Source: Streptomyces sp. 11x1
GTDB taxonomy: Bacteria; Actinomycetota; Actinomycetes; Streptomycetales; Streptomycetaceae
Length of the DNA: 64,000 bases
Reading direction: 5' to 3'
Assembly: GCF_032598905.1 (NCBI RefSeq)
Contig: NZ_CP122458.1
Coordinates: forward strand, 868,001-932,000
The notes under the pieces were generated by a model, which was not told where the DNA came from, did no database searches, and saw only the letters and a program-made list of their open reading frames with translations. Of the stretch, positions 7,888 through 16,786 are shown piece after piece; within the stretch, counting starts at the first letter, position 1; each line of letters opens with the position of its first letter. Made by a program: the position numbers and the translations under genes.

Positions 7888-8583
7888 TCAGGTGCCCGGC
7901 TTGCGGCCGTACACGAAGACGTCGTCGCCCTTCTTCAGCAGCGACCAGTACTTCTTGGCGTCGGTCTTCCTCATGTTGGTGCACCCGTGGGAGCCGGGCG
8001 GGTTCCACATGCTGACGCCCACGGAGTGGAAGGCCTGGCCGCCGTCGAAGAACTGGGCGTAGGGCATGGGCACGTGGTAGATCGACGAGACATGGTCGAT
8101 GTTCCGCCAGTAGATCTTCTTCAGGCCGGTGCGGGTCTCGTAGCCGTCGCGGCCGGTGCGGACCGGGACGGGGCCGTAGACGAGCTTGCCGCCGTCCTGG
8201 ATCCAGCTGAGCTGGAGGGTGAGGTTCACACAGGCGATGCGGCCCTTGTTCGTGGGGCACTTGCCGGCCTTGTTGGGGTTCTTGCCCACGGCCTTCTGCT
8301 TGTTCATGAGGTCCATCACGCCCCAGGTGACGGATCCCGCGTAGCCGATGGTCGGGGTGATGCCGTGCTTGGCCTGGAAGGCTTTGATCGCCTTGCAGTC
8401 GCCGGCGGACTGCTTGCCGTCGACCGTCCGGCCGAGGAACTTCTCGACCTGCTTCTGGTACGGCCCCGTCGACGTCGTACAACTCGCCGCCTGCGCGGGC
8501 GCGGTGCCGAGCGCGAGCGTGAGCGGTGTCAGCAGTCCGGTGATCGTGAGTGCGACGGCGCCTCTTCTGCCTATGTCCCCCAT
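7888..8583 (-). CDS. Secreted L,D-transpeptidase (YkuD) with peptidoglycan-binding-like domain
   Basis: 231 residues. Signal peptide at about 1-33 (hydrophobic core VALTITGLLTPLTLALG, ending AQA). Residues about 35-95 have a peptidoglycan-binding-like helical module. The C-terminal YkuD domain carries the catalytic motif HSVGVSMWNPPGSHGCTNM (H...SHGC-N, catalytic Cys). These enzymes form 3-3 cross-links in peptidoglycan or attach proteins to it. Several further cysteines (CTTS, GDC, GKCP, IACV) suggest disulfides. It is monocistronic, divergent from the next gene. Confidence 0.93.
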   Translation of the reverse strand: MGDIGRRGAVALTITGLLTPLTLALGTAPAQAASCTTSTGPYQKQVEKFLGRTVDGKQSAGDCKAIKAFQAKHGITPTIGYAGSVTWGVMDLMNKQKAVGKNPNKAGKCPTNKGRIACVNLTLQLSWIQDGGKLVYGPVPVRTGRDGYETRTGLKKIYWRNIDHVSSIYHVPMPYAQFFDGGQAFHSVGVSMWNPPGSHGCTNMRKTDAKKYWSLLKKGDDVFVYGRKPGT

Positions 8584-8702
8584 GGCGGGCCTTTCCCTTT
8601 CACGTGGTTTGTATGTCCTGCCTGCCTAGACAGACCACCGGCTGCGACGGTTGTGGGAGAGCCCACGCTGAGACGAAACAGTTACACAGCCGGGAATTCG
8701 GA

Positions 8703-8717
8703 TATACAGTTACCCCC
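8703..8717 (+). promoter_or_regulatory. Putative leaderless promoter of the AhpD-like gene
   Basis: TATACAGT lies about ten bases before the ATG at 8718, with no purine-rich ribosome site in between. This spacing fits a -10 box whose transcript starts at or next to the start codon. No clear -35 was recognised. Confidence 0.4.
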
Positions 8718-9203
8718 ATGAGCAACAGCGAATCCATAACTCGCGTGGCGTTGAAGAAAGTTACCCCCGATGTCTCCGGGGCGATGGGCTCCCTGCACGG
8801 TGCCGCCGTTTCCGCGGCCCGGGACGCGAAGGTCGAGCCCGAGATCCTCGAACTGCTCCGAATTCGTGCCTCGCAGATCAACGGCTGCGCCTTCTGCCTG
8901 GACATGCACACCAAGGACGCCCGCGCGCAGGGCGAGACCGAGCAGCGGATCTACGCGCTCAGCGCCTGGCGCGAGACCCCCTTCTTCTCCGCCCGCGAGC
9001 GCGCAGCCCTGGCGTTGACGGAGGCGGTGACGCTGGTCCACGACGGGCACGTGCCCGACGACGTCTACGCCGAGGCCGCCGAGGTGTTCGACGAGGAGCA
9101 GATCGCGGCGCTGATCTGGGCGGCGACCGTGATCAACGCGTACAACCGGATCGCCATCGCGACGCGGATGGTCCCGGGGTCCTACCAGCCCGCCCAGAAG
9201 TAG
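8718..9203 (+). CDS. Carboxymuconolactone decarboxylase/AhpD-like peroxidase-related protein
   Basis: 161 residues. The AhpD-type redox motif is complete: INGCAFCLDMHTKDAR (C-x-x-C with the downstream His). The helical body is followed by ALIWAATVINAYNRIAIATR, typical of the CMD/AhpD alkylhydroperoxidase fold. Members reduce peroxides or act as disulfide reductants in antioxidant defence. The start lacks a Shine-Dalgarno and is probably leaderless. A strong hairpin follows the gene. Confidence 0.9.
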   Translation: MSNSESITRVALKKVTPDVSGAMGSLHGAAVSAARDAKVEPEILELLRIRASQINGCAFCLDMHTKDARAQGETEQRIYALSAWRETPFFSARERAALALTEAVTLVHDGHVPDDVYAEAAEVFDEEQIAALIWAATVINAYNRIAIATRMVPGSYQPAQK

Positions 9204-9287
9204 CCCCGCAGGCCCGGTATTCCGGAATTCCGGGAAATTCCAGACGCTTCGTCGAAATGCCGCGAAGAAGTACCGCGAACGACTTTC

Positions 9288-9321
9288 AGCGCCGGGCCGA
9301 ATTCCTCTTCGGCCCGGCGCT
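9288..9321. terminator. Bidirectional terminator hairpin (14 bp perfect stem)
   Basis: AGCGCCGGGCCGAA and TTCGGCCCGGCGCT form a perfect 14-bp stem with a six-base loop. It sits between two convergent genes (AhpD-like and ADC-lyase-like) and can serve both. Confidence 0.85.
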
Positions 9322-9349
9322 TCTGCGCGCCCCTACATCGCTGTTGAAT

Positions 9350-10144
9350 TCAGTGGTCGGGCAGCGGCCGCATGAGCCCGTCCAGCCAGCGGCGCCATTC
9401 GGGGGCGCGGACGGCCCGGCCGGGGGTCATCGGTCGTCCGGTCCAGGCGACGACCGGGCGGATGCCGTGGAGGGCGTTGACGAGCCACACCTCACGCCCG
9501 TCCAACTCGCCGAGGGAGCGCTCGCGGTGGTCGACCCGCACTCCGGTGCGGGCCGCGTGCTCCAGGACGAGGGCCGTGGTGACACCGGCGAGGAGCGGCA
9601 GCCGGGGCGGCGGGAGGCAGAGGGTGTCCTCCTCCCACCACAGCAGGCTGGAGTTGGCGGCCTCCAGCACCAGACCGGAGGGCGCGATCAGTACCGCCTC
9701 GTCGGCTTCGGCCCCGGCCGCCCGTCTGCGCACCCGGGCCAGGGCGTCGAGGTCGGGTCCCTTGCGGCGGGGCACCGTGCGCGGGTCGGGCTGGCCGGCC
9801 GCCCACACCCGGAGCTCGGCCGTGAGCTGCGGGGCGTGCCGCAGCAGCACCCTCAACTCCAGGGATCCCGCCGCGAGTTCCACCCGGGGGAACCACTCCC
9901 CCGTGCGTGGCAGGGCGCCGGTCATGTCCTGCCAGAAGTCGACGACCTGTGTCAGGGGCGGCGCGCCGCACTCGCCGCAGGACCGTACGAACCGTTCGCG
10001 GTGCCGATCGAAGCCGCGCACCCGTCCGTCGCGCAGCAGCCACGAGTCCGCTACGAGGAGGCGTCCGCCCTGTGCCTGGCCGGGGACGAGGCCGTGTTCG
10101 GGTGACCAGGTCAGCAGACCTTCCGCGATGGCGGGTTGTGTCAC
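9350..10144 (-). CDS. pabC: Class IV aminotransferase, 4-amino-4-deoxychorismate lyase-like
   Basis: 264 residues, GTG start with AGGAG seven bases upstream. This is a fold-type IV PLP enzyme. The presumed Schiff-base lysine is in RRKGPDLDALARVRRRA (about residue 127), and the cofactor phosphate/specificity segment is SGLVLEAANSSLLWW. ADC lyase cleaves aminodeoxychorismate to 4-aminobenzoate and pyruvate. It is the last gene of the leftward operon that also encodes the ADC synthase, which makes ADC lyase more likely than branched-chain aminotransferase. Exact function is inferred from context. Confidence 0.82.
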   Translation of the reverse strand: MTQPAIAEGLLTWSPEHGLVPGQAQGGRLLVADSWLLRDGRVRGFDRHRERFVRSCGECGAPPLTQVVDFWQDMTGALPRTGEWFPRVELAAGSLELRVLLRHAPQLTAELRVWAAGQPDPRTVPRRKGPDLDALARVRRRAAGAEADEAVLIAPSGLVLEAANSSLLWWEEDTLCLPPPRLPLLAGVTTALVLEHAARTGVRVDHRERSLGELDGREVWLVNALHGIRPVVAWTGRPMTPGRAVRAPEWRRWLDGLMRPLPDH

Positions 10145-10169
10145 TCAGTGCTCCTGTGGGTCTTCCGGT

Positions 10170-11351
10170 TCAGTATTTGCGGCCCGCGACGGCCGGGGCG
10201 CCGTGCCGGGGGCCGTAGGGCGCGTGCTCCAGCCAGGCTCCGCAGCGGGGCACCACCGGGGCGAGGGCGGCCGCCGCCCGCTGCTTGACACGGACGATAC
10301 GGCGCCGGGGCCGCAGATGGTCCAGGGCGGTGCCGGCGGCGGCGCTGTTGAACAGGCCCGCCGCACGCCGGATCCCAGCGAAGGAGTCGACCGCCTCGGG
10401 GGTGCCCTCCGCGATCGCTCGGGCCGCGGCGACCGCGTCCGCGATGCCGCTGTTCATGCCGCGCGCCCCGAACGGCGGGAAGAGGTGCGCGGCCTCGCCG
10501 GCCAGCAGCACCCGGCGGTGCGGGTCGGCGAAGTCGGCGGCGACCTTGCGCAGGAAGCGGTAGGTGGACACCCATAGGATCCGCTCGCCGTAGCCGTCGC
10601 CGACGACGTCGGGCAGCCAGCGGCGTACGGCCTTCCGGGTGCCGTAGTCCTCTGTCGCGTCGTCGTCGCGGCACTGGAGGTCGAGCTGGAAGCCGCCGGT
10701 GAACGGCACCCGCATGACGCTGCGGCCGCCGAGGGCCGGGTGCTCGTAGTGGAAGACCCGCTCCAGGGGCAGTTCGGCGCCGGGGATGTCGGCGAGGTCC
10801 ACCACGACGTGGAAGCCCTCGCCGTGGGTGCCCTCCAGCGGGATGCCCAGTTCGCGGCGTACCGCCGAGCGGGCGCCGTCGGCGGCGACCGCGTGGATGC
10901 CCGTCCAGGTCCGGCCGTCCTCGCCGGTGAGGGTCACCCCGTCCGGGTCGGTGCGTACGGCGGTGATCCTGGCGTCCCACACGAACTCCACGCCGGCCTC
11001 CCGGCAGGCGGCGAGCAGGAAGCGCTCGGTGTCGACCTGGCGGAGGCTCGTGAAGGGCGGGGTGCCGGTGGGCGGCGGGAAGGTGCGGGCGTAGACCTCG
11101 CGGCCCCGGTAGAGGGTACGCCTGGTGTGCCAGGTCCGCCCGTACCCGGCGATCTCGGCGGCGAGCCCCGGACGGATCTCCTCCAGCAGGTTCAGGGTCT
11201 CGCGGTGCACGAACAGGGCGCGGCTGCCGGGGCGTTCACGGCCCTCGGGGTCGGCTTCCAGCAGGGTGACGGGGAGGTCGTGGGCGCGCAGGGCGAGGGC
11301 GGCGGCCAGCCCCACGGGCCCGGCGCCCACGACGAGGGCGGGGGTCGTCAT
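10170..11351 (-). CDS. FAD-dependent aromatic monooxygenase (group A, PHBH/MhpA type)
   Basis: 393 residues. N-terminal FAD-binding motif ALVVGAGPVGLAAALAL (GxGxxG), a DG-type segment AVAADGARSAVRRELGI, and the late ribityl motif LLAGEAAHLFPPFGARGMNSGIADA, where GEAAH replaces the more common GDAAH. Such enzymes hydroxylate phenolic or aminoaromatic rings with NAD(P)H and O2. Its ATG overlaps the stop of the upstream ligase by four bases. In an operon making 4-aminobenzoate, likely substrates are 4-aminobenzoate or its activated ester, giving ring or decarboxylative hydroxylation; that is inference. Confidence 0.9.
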   Translation of the reverse strand: MTTPALVVGAGPVGLAAALALRAHDLPVTLLEADPEGRERPGSRALFVHRETLNLLEEIRPGLAAEIAGYGRTWHTRRTLYRGREVYARTFPPPTGTPPFTSLRQVDTERFLLAACREAGVEFVWDARITAVRTDPDGVTLTGEDGRTWTGIHAVAADGARSAVRRELGIPLEGTHGEGFHVVVDLADIPGAELPLERVFHYEHPALGGRSVMRVPFTGGFQLDLQCRDDDATEDYGTRKAVRRWLPDVVGDGYGERILWVSTYRFLRKVAADFADPHRRVLLAGEAAHLFPPFGARGMNSGIADAVAAARAIAEGTPEAVDSFAGIRRAAGLFNSAAAGTALDHLRPRRRIVRVKQRAAAALAPVVPRCGAWLEHAPYGPRHGAPAVAGRKY

Positions 11352-12970
11352 GCGCGGGCGCTCTCGGCGAGCATGCGGGTGATCTCGACGCGCTTGACCT
11401 TCCAGGTGGAGGTCATCGGCAGTTCGTCGAAGCGCCACTGCCTCGGCTCCGCCATGGCGGGCAGATCGGCCGTGGCCTCGTGCCAGCGCAGTAGGTCCAG
11501 GGGCCGTTCGCCGCGTACGCAGACCACGGGGACGGGTTCGCGGTCGGCGCCGGGAACGATGACGACCTCGCGCAGCTCCTCCAGGCGGGACATCAGGGTG
11601 TCCTCGACCTCCAGGTTGCTGTGCACGGAGTCGATCTGGTCGATCTCACGGTCGATGAGGTAGAGGGCGCCCCAGCGGCTCTGGTAGCCCATGTCGCCCA
11701 TCTGCCACCAACCGCTGTCGAGTTGGCGCAGATAGCGGTCCCGGGCGCCCAGGTAGGTGAGGATGCGGCCGCGGGTGCGGGCCTCGATCCGGCCGGCGGT
11801 GCCGGGGGCGACCCGCCGCCCGGCGTCGTCGGCGACCCGGACGCGGGTGAAGCCGGGGATGCCGATGCCGACCCGGCGGCCGTCGGCGCGGGCGGCGCTG
11901 CGGCGGGTGAACCACTGGAAGGCGACCGGGCCCGTCTCGCTCTGCCCGTACAGCTGGATGAGCCAGGGCGAGCGGCGCCGCGAGGCGTCCAGGAGCCGCT
12001 GCACGGTCCGTGGGTGGATGGCGTCGAAGGTGGAGCCGTAGGAGCGGACGCGGGACAGCGGGGCACCGGGTGCGTCGGCCAACTCCTCCCACAGCACAAA
12101 GGTGTTGGGGTGGGTCTCGACGATGCCGGGGCGGTGGCGGGCCAGCAACGGGCCGACGTTCGACGGTTCCGGGTCGATGATCAGCAGCAGCGGGCTGCCG
12201 AAGTGCAGCAGGACGCCGAGCAGGTGGTAGAAGCGCGAGTGCACGAACGACATGTGCAGGGCTGCGGTCTCGCCCCGGGTGGGCCAGCCCATCGCCTTCT
12301 GCGGGACGAGCCGGTTCCACATGGTGTTCGGGCAGTGCACGGCCAGCTTGGGCAGTCCGGTGGTGCCGGAGCTGTGGGTGATGAGGGAGGCGTCCCGGGG
12401 GTGCAGGCGGACCGCTGCCGGGGTCGGGGCGCCCTGGTACTTCTGCAGCGGTTCCGCGCCCGGGGCGTCGTCGACACCGAGTGTCCGGCGGACCAGGACG
12501 GTGAGGTCGACGTCCTGCAGGGGCCCATCGAGCTTGGCCCGGTCGGTGATCAGCCAGGGCTTGTGCAGGCGTTCGAGGAGCTGTCCGACCACCGGGCCGG
12601 CGAGGCCCGGCGAGAGCAGGACGGGAACAGCGCCGATCCGGGAGACCGCGCAGGTCAGCAGCACGATGTCGACGTTGTCGGTCTTGTGGACCACCACCTC
12701 CTCGGAGGGGCGGACGCCCGCTTCCCACAGGCGCCCGGAGAGTTCGTCGACGAGGTCGGCGAGGACGGTGTAGGTGAGGTCGGTGCCGATGTCGGGGTTG
12801 ACGTCGAGGGGCCGGTCCAGCGTGACGAAGACGGGTCCGTGGCGGTCGGCGGCCTCTCTGAACATCGAGCCCAGGTAGAAGCCGCGGCCGGCGAGGGCGG
12901 GTTGCCGGTCGGTGGGGAGCCGGTCTCGCATGGCGGCGGACCTTTCTGCGGGGACGAGGGTGTCGGCCAT
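11348..12970 (-). CDS. Class I adenylate-forming enzyme (acyl-CoA/AMP ligase)
   Basis: 540 residues. ANL-superfamily motifs: P-loop-like LITHSSGTTGLPKLAVH, A5-like LYGQSETGPVAFQ, A7-like SGWWQMGDMGYQ, hinge-region LIDREIDQIDSV. The C-terminal catalytic lysine region reads PMTSTWKVKRVE instead of PRTATGKLRR; the lysine is kept. It diverges clearly from its operon neighbour, so the two ligases probably activate different acids or act at different steps. It begins three bases after the upstream ligase gene. An alternative ATG lies 13 codons in. Confidence 0.9.
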   Translation of the reverse strand: MADTLVPAERSAAMRDRLPTDRQPALAGRGFYLGSMFREAADRHGPVFVTLDRPLDVNPDIGTDLTYTVLADLVDELSGRLWEAGVRPSEEVVVHKTDNVDIVLLTCAVSRIGAVPVLLSPGLAGPVVGQLLERLHKPWLITDRAKLDGPLQDVDLTVLVRRTLGVDDAPGAEPLQKYQGAPTPAAVRLHPRDASLITHSSGTTGLPKLAVHCPNTMWNRLVPQKAMGWPTRGETAALHMSFVHSRFYHLLGVLLHFGSPLLLIIDPEPSNVGPLLARHRPGIVETHPNTFVLWEELADAPGAPLSRVRSYGSTFDAIHPRTVQRLLDASRRRSPWLIQLYGQSETGPVAFQWFTRRSAARADGRRVGIGIPGFTRVRVADDAGRRVAPGTAGRIEARTRGRILTYLGARDRYLRQLDSGWWQMGDMGYQSRWGALYLIDREIDQIDSVHSNLEVEDTLMSRLEELREVVIVPGADREPVPVVCVRGERPLDLLRWHEATADLPAMAEPRQWRFDELPMTSTWKVKRVEITRMLAESARA

Positions 12971-12973
12971 GGC

Positions 12974-14614
12974 TCACCACGCTCCTTGGCGGACGAGGTG
13001 GCGGCGGAGCTTGCCGGTCGCCGTGCGGGGCAGCGTGGGCACGAAGCTGACGCTGCGGGGGACCTTGAAGGCGGCGAGTCTGTCACGGGCCATGCAGATC
13101 AGTTCGGCCTCCAGGCCCACCCCGATGGGCGGGACGGGGACGACGAAGGCCCGCAGTCTGCTGGCTCCGCGCTCGTCGGTGACGGCGGCGACGGCGACGT
13201 CGCGGACGCCGGGATGGGTGCGCAGCAGCGCCTCCACCTCCAGCGGGGAGACGGTGATGCCGCCGACCATCTCCATGTCGTCGGCGCGGCCGAGATGGCG
13301 GTAGGTGCCGTCGGATTCGCGGACGGCCCGGTCCCGGGTGGCGAGCCAGCCGCCGACGAGGGTGCGAGCGGTCTCCTCGGGCCGGTTCAGGTAGCCGGGT
13401 GTCACCGTCGGTCCGCGCACCCAGAGTTCGCCCGCCTCGCCGTCCGGCACCGGCTTGCCGGCGCGGTCGCGGAGTTCGACCTCGAAGCCGGGGACGGGCC
13501 GGCCGACCGTACCGGGGTGGTTGTGGTCGAAGCTGTTGGCGCAGAAGGCGTGGCCGGCCTCGGTGGAGCCGATCTGTTCGAGGACGGGGGCGCCGAGCAG
13601 TTCGGTGACCCGCGTGCCGAGTCCGGCGGGCATGCCTTCACCGGCCGACACCGCCGCGCGCACCGAGGCGAAGCAGTCCTGGTGGCCGTCCGCCAGGTCG
13701 GTGACGAGGGCGGCGTACGCGGAGGGCACCGAGTACAGCAGCGTCACACGGTGCCGGGCGACGAGTTCGTCGACCGCCGCGGGGGTGGGACGGCGGTCGA
13801 CGAGAACTGCGGAGGAGCCGGAGAAGAGCGGGAAGACCAGGGCGTTGCCGAAGCCGTAGGCGAAGTACAGCCGGGAGACGGAGAGGGTGACGTCGTCGGG
13901 GGTGATGCGCAGGAGCCGCCGGCCGATGAGGTCGTGGTACGTCTCGGGGTCGGCGTGGACGTGGACGACGCCCTTGGGGTGGCCGGTCGTGCCCGAGGTG
14001 TACTGGATGTAGAGGGGGGTGTGGGCGTCGACGGGGTGGGCCGTCTTTCTGGGCGTGGCTGTGGTGCTCAGAGCCGACAGCTGGTCGGAACTGAGGCGCG
14101 GCGCTTGCTTGGCCGTCTTCACGGTGCGGCTCGTGCGTGGCTGGTCGCGCCCACGCGGCGGAGCCGCAGGTGTCACAGCCCCGCGCTCCTTACGGGGCGT
14201 GGGGATGCCGGCCGAACGGTATGTGTCCAGCCCGGGTCCCGTCACCCACAGGACCGCGTTCGTGTCCTCTGCCATGAACTGGAGTTCGGGCGGGGTGAGT
14301 TCGGGGTTGACCAGGACCGCGACCGCGCCCAGGCGGGCCAGGGCGAGGAAGGTGGCGACCCAGGTGACGGAGTCCGGGAGGGCGAGGAGGACGCGGTCGC
14401 CGGGGCGGACGCCGTGGTCGGCGAGGACGGTGGCCGTGCGGGCCGCGAGGTCGTGGATCTCGCCGTGGGACCAGGCCCGGTGGCCCTGGTGGAAGGCCGG
14501 ACGGTCGGCCCAGCCCCGTCGCTCGGCGCGGGCGGCGAGATGGGCCGCCAGGTTGCCGGGGGCGCCTGCGTCGGCGGCCCGCCGTGCGGGCCGGGACGTC
14601 GTGGTGATCGTCAT
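12974..14614 (-). CDS. Benzoate-CoA-ligase-like aryl acid ligase with repeat-derived insertion
   Basis: 546 residues; the ATG overlaps the stop of the ADC synthase gene by four bases. Motifs: YIQYTSGTTGHPKGVVH (P-loop), IGSTEAGHAF, HLGRADDMEMVGG and LPRTATGKLRR with the catalytic lysine. Overall it is closest to benzoate/4-aminobenzoate CoA ligases. Between the N-terminal lobe and the P-loop there is an extra, basic, Ser/Thr-rich stretch (about residues 135-185). Its first part, residues about 138-160, is encoded by a copy of an intergenic repeat found elsewhere in the window. The frame stays open, so the enzyme may still work. Likely role: activation of 4-aminobenzoate made by its neighbours. 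Confidence 0.88.
   Translation of the reverse strand: MTITTTSRPARRAADAGAPGNLAAHLAARAERRGWADRPAFHQGHRAWSHGEIHDLAARTATVLADHGVRPGDRVLLALPDSVTWVATFLALARLGAVAVLVNPELTPPELQFMAEDTNAVLWVTGPGLDTYRSAGIPTPRKERGAVTPAAPPRGRDQPRTSRTVKTAKQAPRLSSDQLSALSTTATPRKTAHPVDAHTPLYIQYTSGTTGHPKGVVHVHADPETYHDLIGRRLLRITPDDVTLSVSRLYFAYGFGNALVFPLFSGSSAVLVDRRPTPAAVDELVARHRVTLLYSVPSAYAALVTDLADGHQDCFASVRAAVSAGEGMPAGLGTRVTELLGAPVLEQIGSTEAGHAFCANSFDHNHPGTVGRPVPGFEVELRDRAGKPVPDGEAGELWVRGPTVTPGYLNRPEETARTLVGGWLATRDRAVRESDGTYRHLGRADDMEMVGGITVSPLEVEALLRTHPGVRDVAVAAVTDERGASRLRAFVVPVPPIGVGLEAELICMARDRLAAFKVPRSVSFVPTLPRTATGKLRRHLVRQGAW
14133..14199 (-). repeat. Dispersed repeat copy R3, located inside a coding sequence
   Basis: The stretch with TCGCGCCCACGCGGCGGA and then CACAGCCCCGCGC is nearly identical to the intergenic copy at 21741-21810. 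Here it lies within the aryl-CoA ligase gene and is read through in frame. Other copies in this window are outside genes. Confidence 0.7.
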
Positions 14615-16758
14615 CGCGTTGGCTCCTCGGTGACGGCCGGGGCGGAGGCATGCTCCCGATGGGCCCGCATCAGTGCCGCCGTCTTCAGCAGCATCTCGTC
14701 GTACTCGGCGGCGGGATCGGAGTCGAGGACGATCGCTCCGCCCGCGCCCAGGTGCATACGGCCGCCCTGGAACACGGCGGTACGGATGACGATGCTGAGG
14801 TCCGCGCCGCCGCTGCACCCGAGGTAGCCGAGGGCTCCCGAGTACACGCCGCGCGCCTCGGTCTCCAGCGCGTCGATGATCTCCAGGGTGCGCAGTTTGG
14901 GCGCTCCGGTCATCGAACCGCCGGGGAAGCAGGCCCGGACGCAGTCCACGGCGTCGGTGCCCTCGCGCAGTCTGCCCTCGACCGTGGAGACGAGTTGGTG
15001 CACGGTGGCGTAGGTCTCGGTGGCCATGAGACGGGTGACCTTCACGGAGCCCGTCCGCGAGACGCGGCCGAGGTCGTTGCGGAGCAGGTCGACGATCATC
15101 AGGTTCTCGGCACGGGTCTTGGCGTCGGCGGCCAGTTCGTCGCGAAGCCGGTCGTCCTCCTGCGGACTGGTGCCCCGGGGCGCGGTGCCCTTGATGGGCT
15201 TGGCCTCGGCGATGCCGTCGCGGGTGATCCGCAGGAAGCGCTCGGGTGACGAGCCCGCGATGTCGAGGTCGCCGAACCTCAGGTAGGAGGCGTACGGGGC
15301 GGGGTTGATCCGGCGCAGCACCCGGTAGAAGTCGTACGGGTCGTAGGGAGCGGGTAACCGGGCCGCGTTGGTCAGACAGACCTCGTAGCTGGTGCCCGCG
15401 TTCAGCTCCGCCTTGCAGGCGTCGATGTCGGCGAGGTAGGTGGCGCGGTCGCGGACCAGCCAGGGTTCGGCGGCGCGCGGGTAGGGCGCGGTGGCCGCCT
15501 TCAGGGGGACCGTGGCGTCCGAGCCGACGAAGGTCAGCTGGGCCAGCGCGGTGTCGAGCCAGTCGCCGGCCTCGCGGCAGGCCGCCGGGGTGTCCTCGGA
15601 GAGGCAGACCGCGTAGGTGTGGCCCTCCTGGTGGTCCACCGCGATCAGCCGGTCCGCGAACAGCCAGGCCGCGTCGGGCGTCTGGGCCTTGTGCCGGTTC
15701 GCGGAGCCGGTGTCGGCCTTGAGTTCGTAGCCGAAGTAGCCGACGTAGCCGCCGGTGAAGTCGAAGGGCAGGCCCGTCGCGTCGACCTTGCGGCCGGCCA
15801 ACTGCCGCTTGAGGTAGTCGAAGACGCTCGCCCGGACCCGGCGGGTGGGCCGGCCCTCGCGTTCGATCTCGCACAGGCCGCTGTCGACGTCGTAGCGGAC
15901 GACCTCGGCGAGGGGGCCGCCTCCGTCGCCGAAGAACGAGAACCGCGACAGGCCCGGCTCGACGCGGGAGCTGTCCAGCCAGAAGGCGTGCGGCGCGTCG
16001 GCGTACATCCGGGTGAAGGCGGCCTCGGCGTCGACGGCGCCGGCGATGCGACGGGTGTGCAGCCGGTACGCGGAACCGGGGGCCCGCCGGGGGCGGGGGA
16101 TGGCGGCCGCGAGAGGGCCGGGCACGGCGGGGTGGGCACCGGGGACGGGAGCGACCGCCGTGTTCTCGGTACGGGGGCTGCCCGCCCGTTCCGCCGTGAG
16201 GTCGCGGAAGTTCACCAGCAACCGGTGACCGTGGTCGGTGAGGATCGACTCGGGGTGGAACTGGACGCCCCACAGCGGCCGTTCGCGGTGCCGCAGCCCC
16301 ATGAGGACGCCGTCCTCGGACCAGGCGGTCGCCTCCAGGGCCGACGGCAGCGGCTCGCGCACGGACAACGAGTGGTAGCGGACGACCGTGAAGTTCTGCG
16401 GCAGGCCCCGGAACAGGTCGCGGCCGTTGTGCCGGACCGTGGACAGGTGACCGTGGCGGGGCCACGGCGCGGGCTCGACATCGGCTCTCTCCCCCACAGC
16501 GATGCCCTGATGTCCCAGGCAGACGCCGAGGACGGGAATCTCGGCCTCGGCGATCACCCGGGCCGCGATACCGAAGTCACGCGCTCGTGCGGGGTGGCCG
16601 GGTCCCGGCGACACCACCACGTTGTCGAATTCCCCCAACGCCGGAATGTCGTCGGCGTCGTTGAGCACGACCACCGGCTCCTCGCCGTTGACCTCGGCGA
16701 TCAGCTGGAACAGGTTGTACGTGTACGAGTCGTAATTGTCGATGAGCAGGGTCTTCAC
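14611..16758 (-). CDS. pabAB: Aminodeoxychorismate synthase, PabA-PabB fusion
   Basis: 715 residues from a GTG with a strong purine tract (GAGGGG) upstream. The N-terminal glutamine amidotransferase begins KTLLIDNYDSYTYNLFQL, has the nucleophile in VLGVCLGHQGI and the His/Glu pair in GVQFHPESI. The C-terminal chorismate-binding half contains IAEAKPIKGTAPRG; the lysine in PIKGT is the mark of ADC synthase (PabB) rather than anthranilate synthase, which has PIAGT. Late motif CFPGGSMTGAPKLRTLEII is intact. Such fusions usually serve antibiotic pathways, separate from the folate enzymes. It heads a tight operon with ligases, a monooxygenase and ADC lyase. Confidence 0.94.
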   Translation of the reverse strand: MKTLLIDNYDSYTYNLFQLIAEVNGEEPVVVLNDADDIPALGEFDNVVVSPGPGHPARARDFGIAARVIAEAEIPVLGVCLGHQGIAVGERADVEPAPWPRHGHLSTVRHNGRDLFRGLPQNFTVVRYHSLSVREPLPSALEATAWSEDGVLMGLRHRERPLWGVQFHPESILTDHGHRLLVNFRDLTAERAGSPRTENTAVAPVPGAHPAVPGPLAAAIPRPRRAPGSAYRLHTRRIAGAVDAEAAFTRMYADAPHAFWLDSSRVEPGLSRFSFFGDGGGPLAEVVRYDVDSGLCEIEREGRPTRRVRASVFDYLKRQLAGRKVDATGLPFDFTGGYVGYFGYELKADTGSANRHKAQTPDAAWLFADRLIAVDHQEGHTYAVCLSEDTPAACREAGDWLDTALAQLTFVGSDATVPLKAATAPYPRAAEPWLVRDRATYLADIDACKAELNAGTSYEVCLTNAARLPAPYDPYDFYRVLRRINPAPYASYLRFGDLDIAGSSPERFLRITRDGIAEAKPIKGTAPRGTSPQEDDRLRDELAADAKTRAENLMIVDLLRNDLGRVSRTGSVKVTRLMATETYATVHQLVSTVEGRLREGTDAVDCVRACFPGGSMTGAPKLRTLEIIDALETEARGVYSGALGYLGCSGGADLSIVIRTAVFQGGRMHLGAGGAIVLDSDPAAEYDEMLLKTAALMRAHREHASAPAVTEEPTR

Positions 16759-16786
16759 CCGCCCACCCCCCTCTTCGTTCTCGGAC

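Noticed and set aside
11621..14827. Long plus-strand frame of over 1000 codons
   Set aside because: It is antisense to two ligase genes with complete ANL motifs and overlaps; its own translation is low-complexity Gly/Val/Asp/Arg, typical of a GC-bias shadow.
16458..16758. PabAB as anthranilate synthase
   Set aside because: The chorismate-binding half has PIKGT, with the lysine typical of ADC synthase, not the PIAGT of anthranilate synthase, and an ADC-lyase-like gene is in the operon.
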